Part shown: one piece after another, positions 39,642-48,588 of the stretch | Layout of the letters: the number at the start of each line of letters is the position of its first letter | Position numbering within the stretch: the stretch's first letter is position 1 | DNA from: Streptomyces sp. BV286 | GTDB taxonomy: Bacteria > Actinomycetota > Actinomycetes > Streptomycetales > Streptomycetaceae | DNA: 64,000 nt | Assembly (NCBI RefSeq): GCF_019090165.1 | Contig: NZ_JAHRIB010000029.1 | Location: forward strand, 17,029 to 81,028 | Direction: 5' to 3' | The notes under the pieces: model-generated | Seen by the model: only the letters and a program-made list of their open reading frames with translations | Databases searched by the model: none | Told to the model about the DNA's origin: nothing | Program-made: the position numbers and the translations under genes

Positions 39642-40919
39642 GTGAAGCGCAAGCTCATCGCGGCCGTCGGTGTCGCGGGCATGTTGATGTCGGTCGCGGC
39701 CTGTGGCGGCGACGACGGTGACAGTGGTGACAAGACGGGGGCCGACGGTTTCAAGGGCCAGACCCTGACCGTCTGGGCCATGGACGGCTCCACGCCGCCC
39801 GGCTGGACCAAGGACGTCACGGCCGCCTTCGAGAAGAAGACCGGCGCCAAGCTGAAGTTCGAGACCCAGCAGTGGAACGGCATCCAGCAGAAGATCACCA
39901 CCGCGCTCTCCGAGGACAGCCCGCCGGACGTCCTGGAGGTCGGCAACACCCAGACGCCCGCCTACGCGGCCACCGGCGGTCTCGCCGACCTGGCGGACCT
40001 CAAGGCGGAGATCGGCGCCGACTGGACCGAGGCCCTCAACGCGTCCTCGGTGTTCGACGGCAAGCAGTACGCGGCTCCCTGGTACTTCGCCAACCGCGTC
40101 GTCATCTACAACAAGAAGGTCTGGGCCGACGCCGGCATCAAGGACACCCCGAAGACCCGCGAGGAGTTCTTCGCGGACCTGAAGGCCATCGACAAGAAGA
40201 CCGACGCCGAGCCGATCTACCTGCCCGGCCAGAACTGGTACTTCTTCGACGGCCTGACCATCGGCCAGGGCGCCGACCTGGTGAAGAAGGACGGCGACAA
40301 GTACGTCTCCAACCTCGCGGACCCGAAGGTCGGCAAGGCCATGGAGATCTACAAGAAGTATCAGGCCTTCTCCAAGGCCCCCAAGGACAAGGACGAGGCG
40401 ACCCCGCAGCAGGCCGAGGTGTTCGCCAAGGGCAACGTCGGCGCCTTCGTCGGCATGGGCTGGGAGGCCGGCACGGCCATCGCCGCCAACAAGAAGATCG
40501 AGAAGGACATCGGCTACTTCACCATCCCCGGTGAGACGGCCGACAAGCCGGAGGGCGTCTTCCTCGGCGGCTCCAACTTCGCGGTCGCGGCGGGCAGCAA
40601 GAAGCAGGAGCTCGCCAAGGAGTTCCTCAAGGTGGCCCTGTCCGACAAGTTCGAGGGCGCGCTCGCCAAGGAGAACGGCGTCATCCCGAACAAGGAGTCG
40701 CTGCAGTCCAACCTCGCGGGCAACGGCGCGGCCGAGGCGGCCGCCCCGGCCGCGGCCGGCGGAGGCACCACGCCGCTGATCCCCGAGTGGGCCGCCGTGG
40801 AGAACGACCCGAACCCGATCAAGGCCTACATGACCGCGGTCCTCAAGGGGAAGTCGCCCGCCGACGCCGCCAAGCAGGTCGAGTCCGAGATCAACAAGCG
40901 TCTCGCGCAGAGCAGTTGA
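39642..40919 (+). CDS. dasA: Chitobiose-binding lipoprotein of ABC transporter, DasA
   Basis: 425 residues from the GTG at 39642 (GAGGAGG site). A lipoprotein signal peptide ends in the lipobox VAAC, then a Gly/Asp-rich linker and a family 1 solute-binding domain (GQTLTVWAMDGSTPPGWTKD to the C-terminal ADAAKQVESEINKRL). In S. coelicolor DasA binds N,N'-diacetylchitobiose for the DasBC permease; the ATPase MsiK is encoded elsewhere, and none is present here. Controlled by the dre sites upstream. Confidence 0.94.
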   Translation: MKRKLIAAVGVAGMLMSVAACGGDDGDSGDKTGADGFKGQTLTVWAMDGSTPPGWTKDVTAAFEKKTGAKLKFETQQWNGIQQKITTALSEDSPPDVLEVGNTQTPAYAATGGLADLADLKAEIGADWTEALNASSVFDGKQYAAPWYFANRVVIYNKKVWADAGIKDTPKTREEFFADLKAIDKKTDAEPIYLPGQNWYFFDGLTIGQGADLVKKDGDKYVSNLADPKVGKAMEIYKKYQAFSKAPKDKDEATPQQAEVFAKGNVGAFVGMGWEAGTAIAANKKIEKDIGYFTIPGETADKPEGVFLGGSNFAVAAGSKKQELAKEFLKVALSDKFEGALAKENGVIPNKESLQSNLAGNGAAEAAAPAAAGGGTTPLIPEWAAVENDPNPIKAYMTAVLKGKSPADAAKQVESEINKRLAQSS

Positions 40920-40997
40920 GCGCCCGCCGGGGGCGGCCCGCCCGCCCCCGGCGCGTCGAACGACCTGTGACTCCTGACGGTGGAAGAGATGGCGAGC

Positions 40998-41999
40998 ATG
41001 TCAGTGCAGACAGAACGCACGGACACAGGCACGGCCGCGGCGCCCGGTGCCCGTAGGACCGACGTACCCCCACCCGCCGACGACACGGGCCCGGCCACGG
41101 CCAGGAGGCGCGGCGGTGCGTCCGCCCCCTACCTGCTCCTGGTGCCCGCGCTGCTCGTCACCGCGGTGCTGCTCGGCTGGCCGCTGGTCAAGAACGGCAT
41201 GCTGTCGTTCCAGAACCTCAACCCGCGCCAGCTGATCCTGCACCTCACCGAGTGGAACGGCGGCGACAACTACAAAGAGGTCCTCGGCAGCGCGGACTTC
41301 TGGAAGGTCGTCCAGCGCACGGTCGTCTTCACCACCGTGAACGTCGTCCTCATCATGGTGCTCGGCACCCTCGTCGGCCTGCTCCTCGCCCGGCTCGGCA
41401 AGCGCATGCGGTTGGTGCTGCTGCTCGGTGTGGTGCTGGCCTGGGCGATGCCCGTGATCGCCGCGACCACCGTCTACCAGTGGCTGTTCGCCCAGCGCTT
41501 CGGCGTCGTCAACTGGCTGCTCGCCAAGGCGGGCTGGACGTCGATGGCCGACTACAACTGGTTCGGCTCCCAGCTCTCCACCTTCTCCGTGATCACCCTG
41601 GTGATCGTCTGGCAGTCCATCCCGTTCGTGGCGATCAACCTGTACGCCGCCACGACCACCATCCCGAAGGAGCTGTACGAGGCCGCCTCCATCGACGGGG
41701 CCGGGGTGTGGAAGAGCTTCACCCACGTGACCTTCCCGTTCCTGCGGCCGTTCCTGTGGGCGACGACCTTCCTGGAGGTCATCTGGGTCTTCAAGGCCTT
41801 CCCGCAGATCTTCGCGATGAACATGGGCGGACCCGACCGGCTCACCGAGACCCTGCCGATCTACGCGTTCGTCGAAGGCCCCGGCAACCAGCACTACGGG
41901 ATGGGCGCGGCGATCTCGTTCCTGACGATCCTCATCCTGCTCGGCCTGACGGCCTACTACCTGCGAACCGTTCTCAAGCAAGAGGAGGACGAGCTGTGA
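40998..41999 (+). CDS. dasB: Chitobiose ABC transporter permease DasB
   Basis: 333 residues, MalF-like, with six predicted membrane segments after a hydrophilic N-terminal region of about 45 residues. The cytoplasmic EAA loop that contacts the ATPase reads EAASIDGAGVWKSFTHVTFP. The ATG at 40998 is preferred; ATG 40989 and GTG 40980 are also in frame. The stop overlaps the dasC start (GTGA), giving coupled translation of the two permease subunits. Confidence 0.93.
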   Translation: MSVQTERTDTGTAAAPGARRTDVPPPADDTGPATARRRGGASAPYLLLVPALLVTAVLLGWPLVKNGMLSFQNLNPRQLILHLTEWNGGDNYKEVLGSADFWKVVQRTVVFTTVNVVLIMVLGTLVGLLLARLGKRMRLVLLLGVVLAWAMPVIAATTVYQWLFAQRFGVVNWLLAKAGWTSMADYNWFGSQLSTFSVITLVIVWQSIPFVAINLYAATTTIPKELYEAASIDGAGVWKSFTHVTFPFLRPFLWATTFLEVIWVFKAFPQIFAMNMGGPDRLTETLPIYAFVEGPGNQHYGMGAAISFLTILILLGLTAYYLRTVLKQEEDEL

Positions 42000-42835
42000 A
42001 GCGCCCCGTCTCTTCCGCGGTGTCCCGGATCTGGCCCAACGCGGCGGCCCTCGCCCTCTTCGTCGTCTTCGCGTTCCCCGTCTACTGGATGTTCGCGACC
42101 GCGCTGAAGCCGACCGGCGACATCATCGCGGACGACCCGGTCTTCGTGCCGACCGACATCACGCTCGACCACTTCCGACGGGCCCTGGACGCCGACCACT
42201 TCTGGACGCTGGTCGGCAACTCCCTGACGGTGACCGTCCTCGCGGTGGCCTTCTCCCTCATCATCGCGCTGCTCGCGTCCTTCGCGCTGGCCCGCATGCG
42301 GTTCAAGGGCCGTCGCGGCTTCCTTCTGACCTTCATGATCGCGCAAATGGCGCCGTGGGAGGTCATGGTCATCGCGATCTACATGATCGTGCGCGACGCC
42401 GACCTGCTCAACAGCCTCGTCCCGCTCACCCTCTTCTACATGATCATGGTGCTGCCCTTCACCGTCCTGACGCTGCGCGGGTACGTCGCCGCCGTGCCGA
42501 AGGAGCTGGAGGAGTCGGCGATGGTGGACGGCTGCACCCGCAGGCAGGCCTTCGTGAAGGTCATCTTCCCGCTGCTCGCCCCCGGACTGATGGCCACCTC
42601 CCTCTTCGGCTTCATCACCGCGTGGAACGAGTTCCCGCTCGTCCTGATCCTCAACAAGGACGCCGAGAAGCAGACGCTCCCCCTGTGGCTCTCCAGCTTC
42701 CAGACGACGTTCGGCGACGACTGGGGGGCCACCATGGCCGCGGCCTCGCTCTTCGCCATCCCGATCCTGGTCCTCTTCGTCTTCCTCCAGCGCAAGGCCG
42801 TCAGCGGACTCACCTCCGGCGCGGTGAAGGGATAA
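41996..42835 (+). CDS. dasC: Chitobiose ABC transporter permease DasC
   Basis: 279 residues, MalG-like, six membrane segments. The EAA loop reads EESAMVDGCTRRQAFVKVIF. The GTG at 41996 overlaps the dasB stop. Together with DasA and an unlinked MsiK-type ATPase it would import chitobiose. The GH3 hexosaminidase gene follows after 9 bp. Confidence 0.93.
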   Translation: MKRPVSSAVSRIWPNAAALALFVVFAFPVYWMFATALKPTGDIIADDPVFVPTDITLDHFRRALDADHFWTLVGNSLTVTVLAVAFSLIIALLASFALARMRFKGRRGFLLTFMIAQMAPWEVMVIAIYMIVRDADLLNSLVPLTLFYMIMVLPFTVLTLRGYVAAVPKELEESAMVDGCTRRQAFVKVIFPLLAPGLMATSLFGFITAWNEFPLVLILNKDAEKQTLPLWLSSFQTTFGDDWGATMAAASLFAIPILVLFVFLQRKAVSGLTSGAVKG

Positions 42836-42844
42836 CGCCACCCG

Positions 42845-44338
42845 ATGACCACCATCGTCTCCGGCACGGACACGCTGACCCGCGACGCCCTTGCCGTCCT
42901 GCAGCCCGGCTTCACCGGGACCTCCGCCCCCTCCTGGCTGCTGCGGCGGCTCGGTGAGGGCCTCGCCTCCGTCGGCCTCTTCGGCCGCAACATCGCCTCA
43001 CCCGCCCAACTCGCCTCCCTGACCGCCCAGTTGCGCGCGGAGCGGGGCGACGTACTGGTCGCCATCGACGAGGAGGGCGGTGATGTCACGCGCCTGGAGG
43101 TGCGGACGGGCTCGTCGTTCCCCGGCAACCACGCGCTGGGCGCGGTCGACGACGTGACGCTGACCGAGGCCGTGGCCCACGAGCTGGGCCGCCGGCTGGC
43201 CGCCTGCGGGGTGAACCTCAACTGGGCACCGTCCGCGGACATCAACTCCAACCCCGACAACCCCGTCATCGGCGTAAGGTCCTTCGGCGCCGACACGGCC
43301 CTGGTCGCCCGGCACACCGCCGCGTACGTCCGCGGGCTCCAGTCCGCCCATGTCGCCGCCTGCACCAAGCACTTCCCGGGGCACGGCGACACCGCGGTCG
43401 ACTCCCATCACGCGTTGCCGCGCATCGACGCGGAGCTGTCGGTCCTGCAGTCGCGGGAGCTGGCCCCGTTCCGCGCGGCCATCGAGGCCGGCACCCGCGC
43501 CGTGATGAGCGCGCACATCCTGGTACCCGCCCTCGACCCGGCCCACCCCGCGACCCTCTCCCGCCGCGTCCTCACCGGGCTGCTGCGCGAGGAACTCGGC
43601 TACGACGGGCTGATCGTCACCGACGGTATGGAGATGCGGGCCATCTCCGCGACCTACGGCATCGAACGGGGCAGCGTCCTCGCGATCGCCGCGGGCGCCG
43701 ACGCCATCTGCGTGGGTGGCGGGCTCGCGGACGACGCGACGGTCCTGCGACTGCGGGACGCGCTGGTCATGGCGGTCCGCTCGGGCGAACTCGCCGAGGA
43801 ACGGCTGGCGGACGCGGCGGCCCGGGTACGGGACCTGGCGTCCTGGACCGCCTCGGCCGCCGCGGGGCCGGCATCCGCCGCCGACGAACTCGACCCCGGG
43901 ATCGGTCTGGTGGCGGCCCGCCGCGCGCTGACCGTCACCCGCGGTCCGCACTGCGCGCCGCTCACCGGGGCGCCGTACGTCGCGGCCCTCACCCCCGTCG
44001 CCAACATCGCCGTCGGGGACGAGACCCCCTGGGGCGTCGGCGCCGAGCTGCGCCGCAGGCTGCCGGGCACGGAGACCGGGAGCTTCTCGGGGGAGGGGGC
44101 CGGGGCCGAGGCGCTCGCGGCCGCCGGGCCGAGCCGGGTGGTCGCCGTCGTGCGCGACGTCCACCGGCACGGCTGGATGGCCGAGGCGCTCGACGTGCTG
44201 GTCACCGCCCGGCCGGACACGGTCGTGGTCGAGATGGGCGTACCGCAGGCTCCGCCCCGGGGCGCCCTCCACATCGCCACGCACGGCGCGGCCCGGGTGT
44301 GCGGCCTCGCAGCGGCGGAGGCCATCACGGCCCTGTGA
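42845..44338 (+). CDS. dasD: GH3 beta-N-acetylhexosaminidase (DasD-like)
   Basis: 497 residues without a signal peptide, so it acts in the cytoplasm. The GH3/NagZ signature KHFPGHGDTAVDSHHALP contains the catalytic His pair, and VTDGMEMRAI holds the nucleophile aspartate. It should split imported chitobiose into GlcNAc, fitting its place at the end of dasABC. The C-terminal 170 residues form an extra domain beyond the NagZ core. The name dasD follows the S. coelicolor map by position and is less certain than the enzyme type. Confidence 0.88.
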   Translation: MTTIVSGTDTLTRDALAVLQPGFTGTSAPSWLLRRLGEGLASVGLFGRNIASPAQLASLTAQLRAERGDVLVAIDEEGGDVTRLEVRTGSSFPGNHALGAVDDVTLTEAVAHELGRRLAACGVNLNWAPSADINSNPDNPVIGVRSFGADTALVARHTAAYVRGLQSAHVAACTKHFPGHGDTAVDSHHALPRIDAELSVLQSRELAPFRAAIEAGTRAVMSAHILVPALDPAHPATLSRRVLTGLLREELGYDGLIVTDGMEMRAISATYGIERGSVLAIAAGADAICVGGGLADDATVLRLRDALVMAVRSGELAEERLADAAARVRDLASWTASAAAGPASAADELDPGIGLVAARRALTVTRGPHCAPLTGAPYVAALTPVANIAVGDETPWGVGAELRRRLPGTETGSFSGEGAGAEALAAAGPSRVVAVVRDVHRHGWMAEALDVLVTARPDTVVVEMGVPQAPPRGALHIATHGAARVCGLAAAEAITAL

Positions 44339-44496
44339 CCCGCCGCGTTCACGGGGCGCCGGGCCCGCGGGAGCGCGGGGAACGGGTTTCCAGGGGCTGC
44401 GGCAACCAACTGCTTTCAGAGGCGCGGGGAACTGCGCGACCAGCCCCCCCCGGGCCCGCACTCGACCACCGACCAGGCGGCAGCACCGCCGAACGA

Positions 44497-44533
44497 AAGG
44501 CGCCGGACTCCCACGGGGGGAGCCCGGCGCCTT
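44497..44533. terminator. Bidirectional terminator between dasD and nagB
   Basis: AAGGCGCCGG (44497-44506) pairs with CCGGCGCCTT (44524-44533), with further pairing inside (CTCCC with GGGAG). It sits 21 bp from the nagB stop in the 215-bp convergent gap. Confidence 0.75.
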
Positions 44534-44553
44534 CCACGTACCTCCGAGAACCG

Positions 44554-45339
44554 CTAGATCCCCTGCCAGGCAGGCTTGTTGGAGTACGTGTGCCGGAAGT
44601 AGTCCGCCAGCTTCAGCTTGGAGGCGGCAGCCTCGTCCACCACGACCGTGGCGTGCGGGTGCAACTGGAGCGCGGAGGCCGGGCACACCGCCGCGACGGG
44701 GCCCTCGACGGTCGCCGCCACGGCGTCGGCCTTGCCCTCACCGGTGGCGAGGAGCACCAGGTGCCGGGCCTCCAGGATCGTCCCGATCCCCTGGGTGATC
44801 ACGTGGTGCGGCACCTGCTCGATGTCGCCCTCGAAGAACCGGGCGTTGTCGACCCGTGTCTGCTCGGTCAGCGTCTTGATCCGGGTACGGGAGGCGAGCG
44901 AGGAGCACGGTTCGTTGAACCCGATGTGCCCGTCGGTGCCGATCCCGAGCAACTGGAGATCGACCCCGCCCGCGTCGCCGAGCGCCTTGTCGTACGCCTC
45001 GCACGCGGCGCGTACGTCCTCGGCGGTCCCGTCGGGCCCCATGAACGCCGCCATGCCGATCCCGAGCGGCTCCAGCACCTCGCGCCGCAGCACGGACCGG
45101 TACGACTCGGGATGCTCGGCCGGCAGCCCCACGTACTCGTCGAGCTGTGCGACCCGGGTCCGCGAGGCGTCCACTGCCCCGGAGCCCACCTTCGCCGCCA
45201 GCGCCTGGTAGATGGGCAGGGGGGTCGAACCGGTGGCCACCCCGAGCAGGGCGTCGGGCTTGCGCCGGATCAACTCCGCCATGGCCTCGGCAATGAGCTC
45301 GCCACCCGCCTTGGCGTCCGGAACGATGACAACTTCCAC
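44554..45339 (-). CDS. nagB: Glucosamine-6-phosphate deaminase
   Basis: 261 residues. It converts glucosamine-6-phosphate to fructose-6-phosphate and ammonia, the last step of GlcNAc use. Motifs: LGVATGSTPLPIYQALAAK near the N-terminus, VAQLDEYVGL with the catalytic Asp, LGIGTDGHIGFNEPCSSL, and CPASALQLHPHATVVVDEAA. A dre site lies 39-54 bp before the start, so it belongs to the DasR regulon, as in S. coelicolor. Confidence 0.95.
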   Translation of the reverse strand: MEVVIVPDAKAGGELIAEAMAELIRRKPDALLGVATGSTPLPIYQALAAKVGSGAVDASRTRVAQLDEYVGLPAEHPESYRSVLRREVLEPLGIGMAAFMGPDGTAEDVRAACEAYDKALGDAGGVDLQLLGIGTDGHIGFNEPCSSLASRTRIKTLTEQTRVDNARFFEGDIEQVPHHVITQGIGTILEARHLVLLATGEGKADAVAATVEGPVAAVCPASALQLHPHATVVVDEAAASKLKLADYFRHTYSNKPAWQGI

Positions 45340-45377
45340 GCTGGGCCTGCCGTTCTGAGAGGGAACTCACCTGCATA

Positions 45378-45393
45378 TGTGGTATAGACCAAT
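45378..45393. promoter_or_regulatory. DasR site (dre) of nagB
   Basis: TGTGGTATAGACCAAT; the core TGGTATAGACCA matches 11 of 12 central dre positions. It lies 39 bp before the nagB start and 88 bp before the divergent TetR gene. Confidence 0.85.
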
Positions 45394-45480
45394 CTAGCAG
45401 AACGCTCCTTCCCGGTCACCGCTGCCCGGCTGCTCCTTCCGCCCGCCGTTTTCCCTGTCGCCCGCTCTAGAATGCGCCGC

Positions 45481-46113
45481 ATGGTGAGCAGCCAGGACGT
45501 CACGGGCACCGCCGGGCCGGTCCCCAGGCCGCGCGGCCGCCCCCGTTCCTTCGACCGCGAGACCGCACTGGAGAAGGCGATCCTCGCCTTCTGGGAGCAC
45601 GGCTACGAGGCGACCTCCGTCGCCGGCCTCGCCGAGGTCATGGGCATCGGCGTCCCCAGTCTCTACGCCGCCTTCGGCGACAAGCGCTCCCTCTTCGGGG
45701 AGGTCGTGGACGCGTACGGCGCCCGGTACGGCGCGTTCCGCGACCGCGCTCTCGCCGAGGAGCGGACGGCCCGCGCCGCGGTGGAGCGGATGCTGCGCGA
45801 GGCCGCGGCAGAGTTCACCGAGCCCGGCCGCCCGCCCGGCTGCCTGGTCCTCCACGCCGCGACCAACTGCACCACCCCCGAGGTGGAGGCCTCCCTGCGG
45901 GACCGGCGCAGGGCGGACATCGCCGCCGTGGAGCACCGCGTACGGGCCGGTGCCGACGCGGGTGAGCTGCCCCCGGACACGGACGCGGCAGCCCTGGCCC
46001 GCCATGCCGGCGCCATGATCCAGGGCATGTCCCAGCAGGCGCGCGACGGTGCCACCAAGGAGGAACTGGAGGCGCTCGCCGAACTCGCGATGCGAATCTG
46101 GCCCCGCCCGTGA
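45481..46113 (+). CDS. TetR-family transcriptional regulator
   Basis: 210 residues. The helix-turn-helix is ATSVAGLAEVMGIGVPSLYA followed by AFGDKRSLFGEVVDAY, and the C-terminal domain has the TetR_C pattern of the group with RPPGCLVLHAATNC. I chose the ATG at 45481: TAGAAT (45468-45473) is a -10 box 7 nt before it and no ribosome site exists, so it looks leaderless; the ATG at 45472 lies inside that box. Divergent from nagB, 141 bp between the starts. Confidence 0.85.
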   Translation: MVSSQDVTGTAGPVPRPRGRPRSFDRETALEKAILAFWEHGYEATSVAGLAEVMGIGVPSLYAAFGDKRSLFGEVVDAYGARYGAFRDRALAEERTARAAVERMLREAAAEFTEPGRPPGCLVLHAATNCTTPEVEASLRDRRRADIAAVEHRVRAGADAGELPPDTDAAALARHAGAMIQGMSQQARDGATKEELEALAELAMRIWPRP

Positions 46114-46138
46114 ACCGCTCGGGGTTAGGCTGCGTGGT

Positions 46139-46185
46139 GGATGTAGGACGTGAGTTGTTGGATTGAGAGACAACAACAAACATCC
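46139..46185. repeat. Nested inverted repeat upstream of the sensor kinase
   Basis: GGATGT (46139-46144) pairs with ACATCC (46180-46185), and inside it GTTGTTG (46154-46160) pairs with CAACAAC (46171-46177). The AT-rich composition stands out from the surroundings. Could be a terminator for the TetR gene, a cruciform or a small RNA. Confidence 0.55.
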
Positions 46186-46205
46186 GTCAACGCATGGACA
46201 CTCAC

Positions 46206-46221
46206 AGTGGTCTAGTCCACA
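46206..46221. promoter_or_regulatory. DasR site (dre) upstream of the sensor kinase
   Basis: AGTGGTCTAGTCCACA; the core TGGTCTAGTCCA is the same as in the dre beside dasR. The nearest downstream gene is the PdtaS-like kinase, 296 bp away; the TetR gene ends 93 bp upstream. Confidence 0.75.
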
Positions 46222-46280
46222 ATGCTTACGCGACGCTTGAGAACGCAACTGCACGATCAAGCCAGCTGAACGACCAAGCC

Positions 46281-46307
46281 TCCGCCTTCCCCGCACAGGA
46301 AGGCGGA
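46281..46307 (+). terminator. Stem-loop between dre and kinase gene
   Basis: A perfect 10-bp stem (46281-46290 with 46298-46307) with a 7-nt loop. It could end a transcript that starts at the dre-containing promoter, or act as an attenuator. The rest of 46114-46516 shows no gene. Confidence 0.5.
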
Positions 46308-46516
46308 TCGAGGAACCGGCGCTCTCTGCCCTGACTGCACCGGCTCCTCATCCTTCGGCCGATCGGGACCGCACACCCCGCGGCCGATGTTGCTCCGGGC
46401 TGCGGTGCCGGGAGGGTTGAGGGTCCCTCCCAGGCGCCGCGGCCCGCGGGTGTCTCCGGGGCCGCGCGGGTGGCCGATTTCGGGCCTTGTCGCACGCGGC
46501 GGGTACGCTCGCACAC

Positions 46517-47992
46517 GTGCCCTCCATGAACGATCTCGTACGCCAGCACACGGCCCTCGGTGACTCCGACCTCGAGTGGCTGCATCTGCTGGTCTCGGAG
46601 TGGCAGCTGCTCTCCGACCTCTCCTTCGCCGACCTCGTCCTGTGGGTCCCCACCCGCGACGGCACCCGCTATGTCTCGGTCGCCCAGATGCGGCCCAATA
46701 CCGGCCCCACCTCCTACCAGGACGACATGGTCGGCCACCTCGTGCCGCGCGGCCGCCGCCCCATGCTGGACGCCGCCCTGGACGAGGGCCGGATCGTGCG
46801 CGAGGGCGACCCGGAGTGGCGCGAGGAGGTGCCCGTCCGGGTCGAGTCCATCCCCGTGCGCAGGGAGGGCCGCGTCCTCGGCGTCATCGCCCGCAACACC
46901 AACCTCCTCACCGTGCGCACGCCCTCGCGGCTGGAACTCACCTATCTGCAGAGCGCGTCCGACCTGGCGCAGATGATCGCGGCGGGCTCCTTCCCGTTCC
47001 CCGACCAGCAGGTGGACATGGATGCCTCGCCCCGCGTGGGCGACGGCCTGATCCGGCTGGACGCGGACGGCGTCGTCCAGTACGCGTCTCCGAACGCGCT
47101 GTCGGCGTACCACCGCCTCGGCCTCGCCGCCGACCTGGTCGGCCACCACCTGGGCAAGACCACCGCCGAACTCGCCCCGTCCCGGGGCCCGGTGGACGAG
47201 GCGCTGGCCAAGGTCGCCAGCGGCTGGGCACCCCGCGAGTTCGAGATCGAGAGCAACGACGGCGTGATCCAGCTGCGCGCCATCCCGCTCAAGCCCAAGG
47301 GCACCCGTGTGGGCTCCCTGGTACTCCTGCGGGACGTGACCGAACTGCGGCGCCGCGAGCGGGAGTTGATCACCAAGGACGCGACCATCCGGGAGATCCA
47401 CCACCGGGTGAAGAACAACCTCCAGACGGTCGCGGCGCTGCTGCGTCTGCAGGCCCGCCGCATCGAGTCGGACCGGGGCCGCGAGGCTCTCGAAGAGGCG
47501 GTGCGCCGCGTCGGCTCGATCGCCATCGTGCACGAGACGCTCTCCCAGAACCTCGACGAGCGGGTGGAGTTCGACGAGATCGCCGACCGGGTGCTCGCCA
47601 TGGTGGCCGAGATCTCACCGGGCAAGGTCGTCGGCCGGCGCACGGGCCGCTTCGGCATACTCGACGCCGAGGTCGCGACCCCGCTCTCCATGGTCCTCAC
47701 CGAGATCCTGCAGAACGCCCTGGAGCACGGCTTCCGGGAGGGCGAGCGGGGCACGGTCGAGGTGTCCGCGGTCCGCGGCGGCACGTCCAAGGAGTCCCGT
47801 CTGCTGGTCACCGTCCAGGACGACGGGGTGGGCCTGCCCGAGGGCTTCGACCCGCACCGCTCGGGCAACCTCGGACTGCAGATCGTGCGGACCCTGGTGG
47901 AGGGCGAGTTGGGCGGCACCTTCGACATGGTCCGGGCCCCGGAGCGGGGCACACAGGTCGTACTGGACATTCCGGTACGGGCCAACAAGTAG
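46517..47992 (+). CDS. PdtaS-like cytosolic sensor histidine kinase (HisKA_2/HATPase)
   Basis: 491 residues, no membrane segment. An N-terminal GAF-like domain (about 1-140), a PAS domain (about 170-280), then a HisKA_2 dimerisation segment with phospho-acceptor histidine in REIHHRVKNNLQTVAALLRL, and an HATPase with the N box LTEILQNALEHGF and G boxes DDGVGLPEGF and GNLGLQIV. It resembles mycobacterial PdtaS, whose partner PdtaR is an ANTAR RNA-binding regulator; no such gene is adjacent. The GTG at 46517 lies 7 nt after TACGCT and is probably leaderless. A dre site lies upstream. Confidence 0.88.
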   Translation: MPSMNDLVRQHTALGDSDLEWLHLLVSEWQLLSDLSFADLVLWVPTRDGTRYVSVAQMRPNTGPTSYQDDMVGHLVPRGRRPMLDAALDEGRIVREGDPEWREEVPVRVESIPVRREGRVLGVIARNTNLLTVRTPSRLELTYLQSASDLAQMIAAGSFPFPDQQVDMDASPRVGDGLIRLDADGVVQYASPNALSAYHRLGLAADLVGHHLGKTTAELAPSRGPVDEALAKVASGWAPREFEIESNDGVIQLRAIPLKPKGTRVGSLVLLRDVTELRRRERELITKDATIREIHHRVKNNLQTVAALLRLQARRIESDRGREALEEAVRRVGSIAIVHETLSQNLDERVEFDEIADRVLAMVAEISPGKVVGRRTGRFGILDAEVATPLSMVLTEILQNALEHGFREGERGTVEVSAVRGGTSKESRLLVTVQDDGVGLPEGFDPHRSGNLGLQIVRTLVEGELGGTFDMVRAPERGTQVVLDIPVRANK

Positions 47993-48030
47993 CCCTCTTC
48001 ATGCGGGCCGACAAGTAACCCAAGTCACTC

Positions 48031-48057
48031 GGGCCGCCTGAGTAATCCAGGCGGTCC
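48031..48057 (+). terminator. Stem-loop after the sensor kinase
   Basis: GGGCCGCCTG (48031-48040) pairs with CAGGCGGTCC (48048-48057), with one G-T wobble and a 7-nt loop, 38 bp after the stop. Confidence 0.6.
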
Positions 48058-48187
48058 GGGCCGCCACCGGGCCCTCGTGAGCGACCCGCACCATTACTCC
48101 ACGAACACGCTACGTAATCCTCGCCCGATGGAACCGACCGTGGACCGGCGCGAGGAGCCCGGGCGCGACGCGATCGCAAACAGCAAT

Positions 48188-48218
48188 GAGCCCCGGACCA
48201 CTGGGTGGTCCGGGGCTC
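48188..48218. terminator. Bidirectional terminator between kinase and wblE
   Basis: A perfect 13-bp stem (48188-48200 with 48206-48218) and a 5-nt loop in the 338-bp convergent gap. It is the strongest hairpin there; nothing else in 47993-48330 suggests a gene. Confidence 0.8.
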
Positions 48219-48330
48219 ACAGTGTTCATGCGGTTGTGCGCATCGGGGGTACTGCGCGCTGCGGCTCGGGGGCGGGAGATGCGTACTCGCTGTACGCGCC
48301 GCCAAGCTCAGGCTGTTGTGGGGCGGGTTG

Positions 48331-48588
48331 TCAGGCGGAGGCCTGACGGGCCCTGTTGCGGGCGGCGCGGCGCTTCATCGCACGGCGCTCGTCCTCGCTG
48401 AGACCACCCCAGACGCCGGAGTCCTGGCCGGACTCAAGCGCCCACTGCAGGCACTGCTCCATGACGGGGCAGCGACGGCAGACGGCCTTGGCTTCCTCGA
48501 TCTGCAGCAGCGCAGGACCGGTGTTGCCGATGGGGAAGAAGAGCTCCGGGTCTTCCTCGCGGCAAACGGCGTTGTGACGCCAGTCCAT
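48331..48588 (-). CDS. wblE: WhiB-family iron-sulfur regulator WblE (WhiB1-like)
   Basis: 85 residues. The four cluster cysteines are at C9, C37, C40 and C46 (CRRCPVMEQC), followed by the WhiB turn GVWGGLSEDERR and a basic DNA-binding tail (MKRRAARNRARQ). WhiB1-type proteins bind a [4Fe-4S] cluster that reacts with NO and contact the principal sigma factor. The ATG has an AAGGAGAGG site. The position next to a lipid kinase gene matches SCO5240. Confidence 0.95.
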   Translation of the reverse strand: MDWRHNAVCREEDPELFFPIGNTGPALLQIEEAKAVCRRCPVMEQCLQWALESGQDSGVWGGLSEDERRAMKRRAARNRARQASA

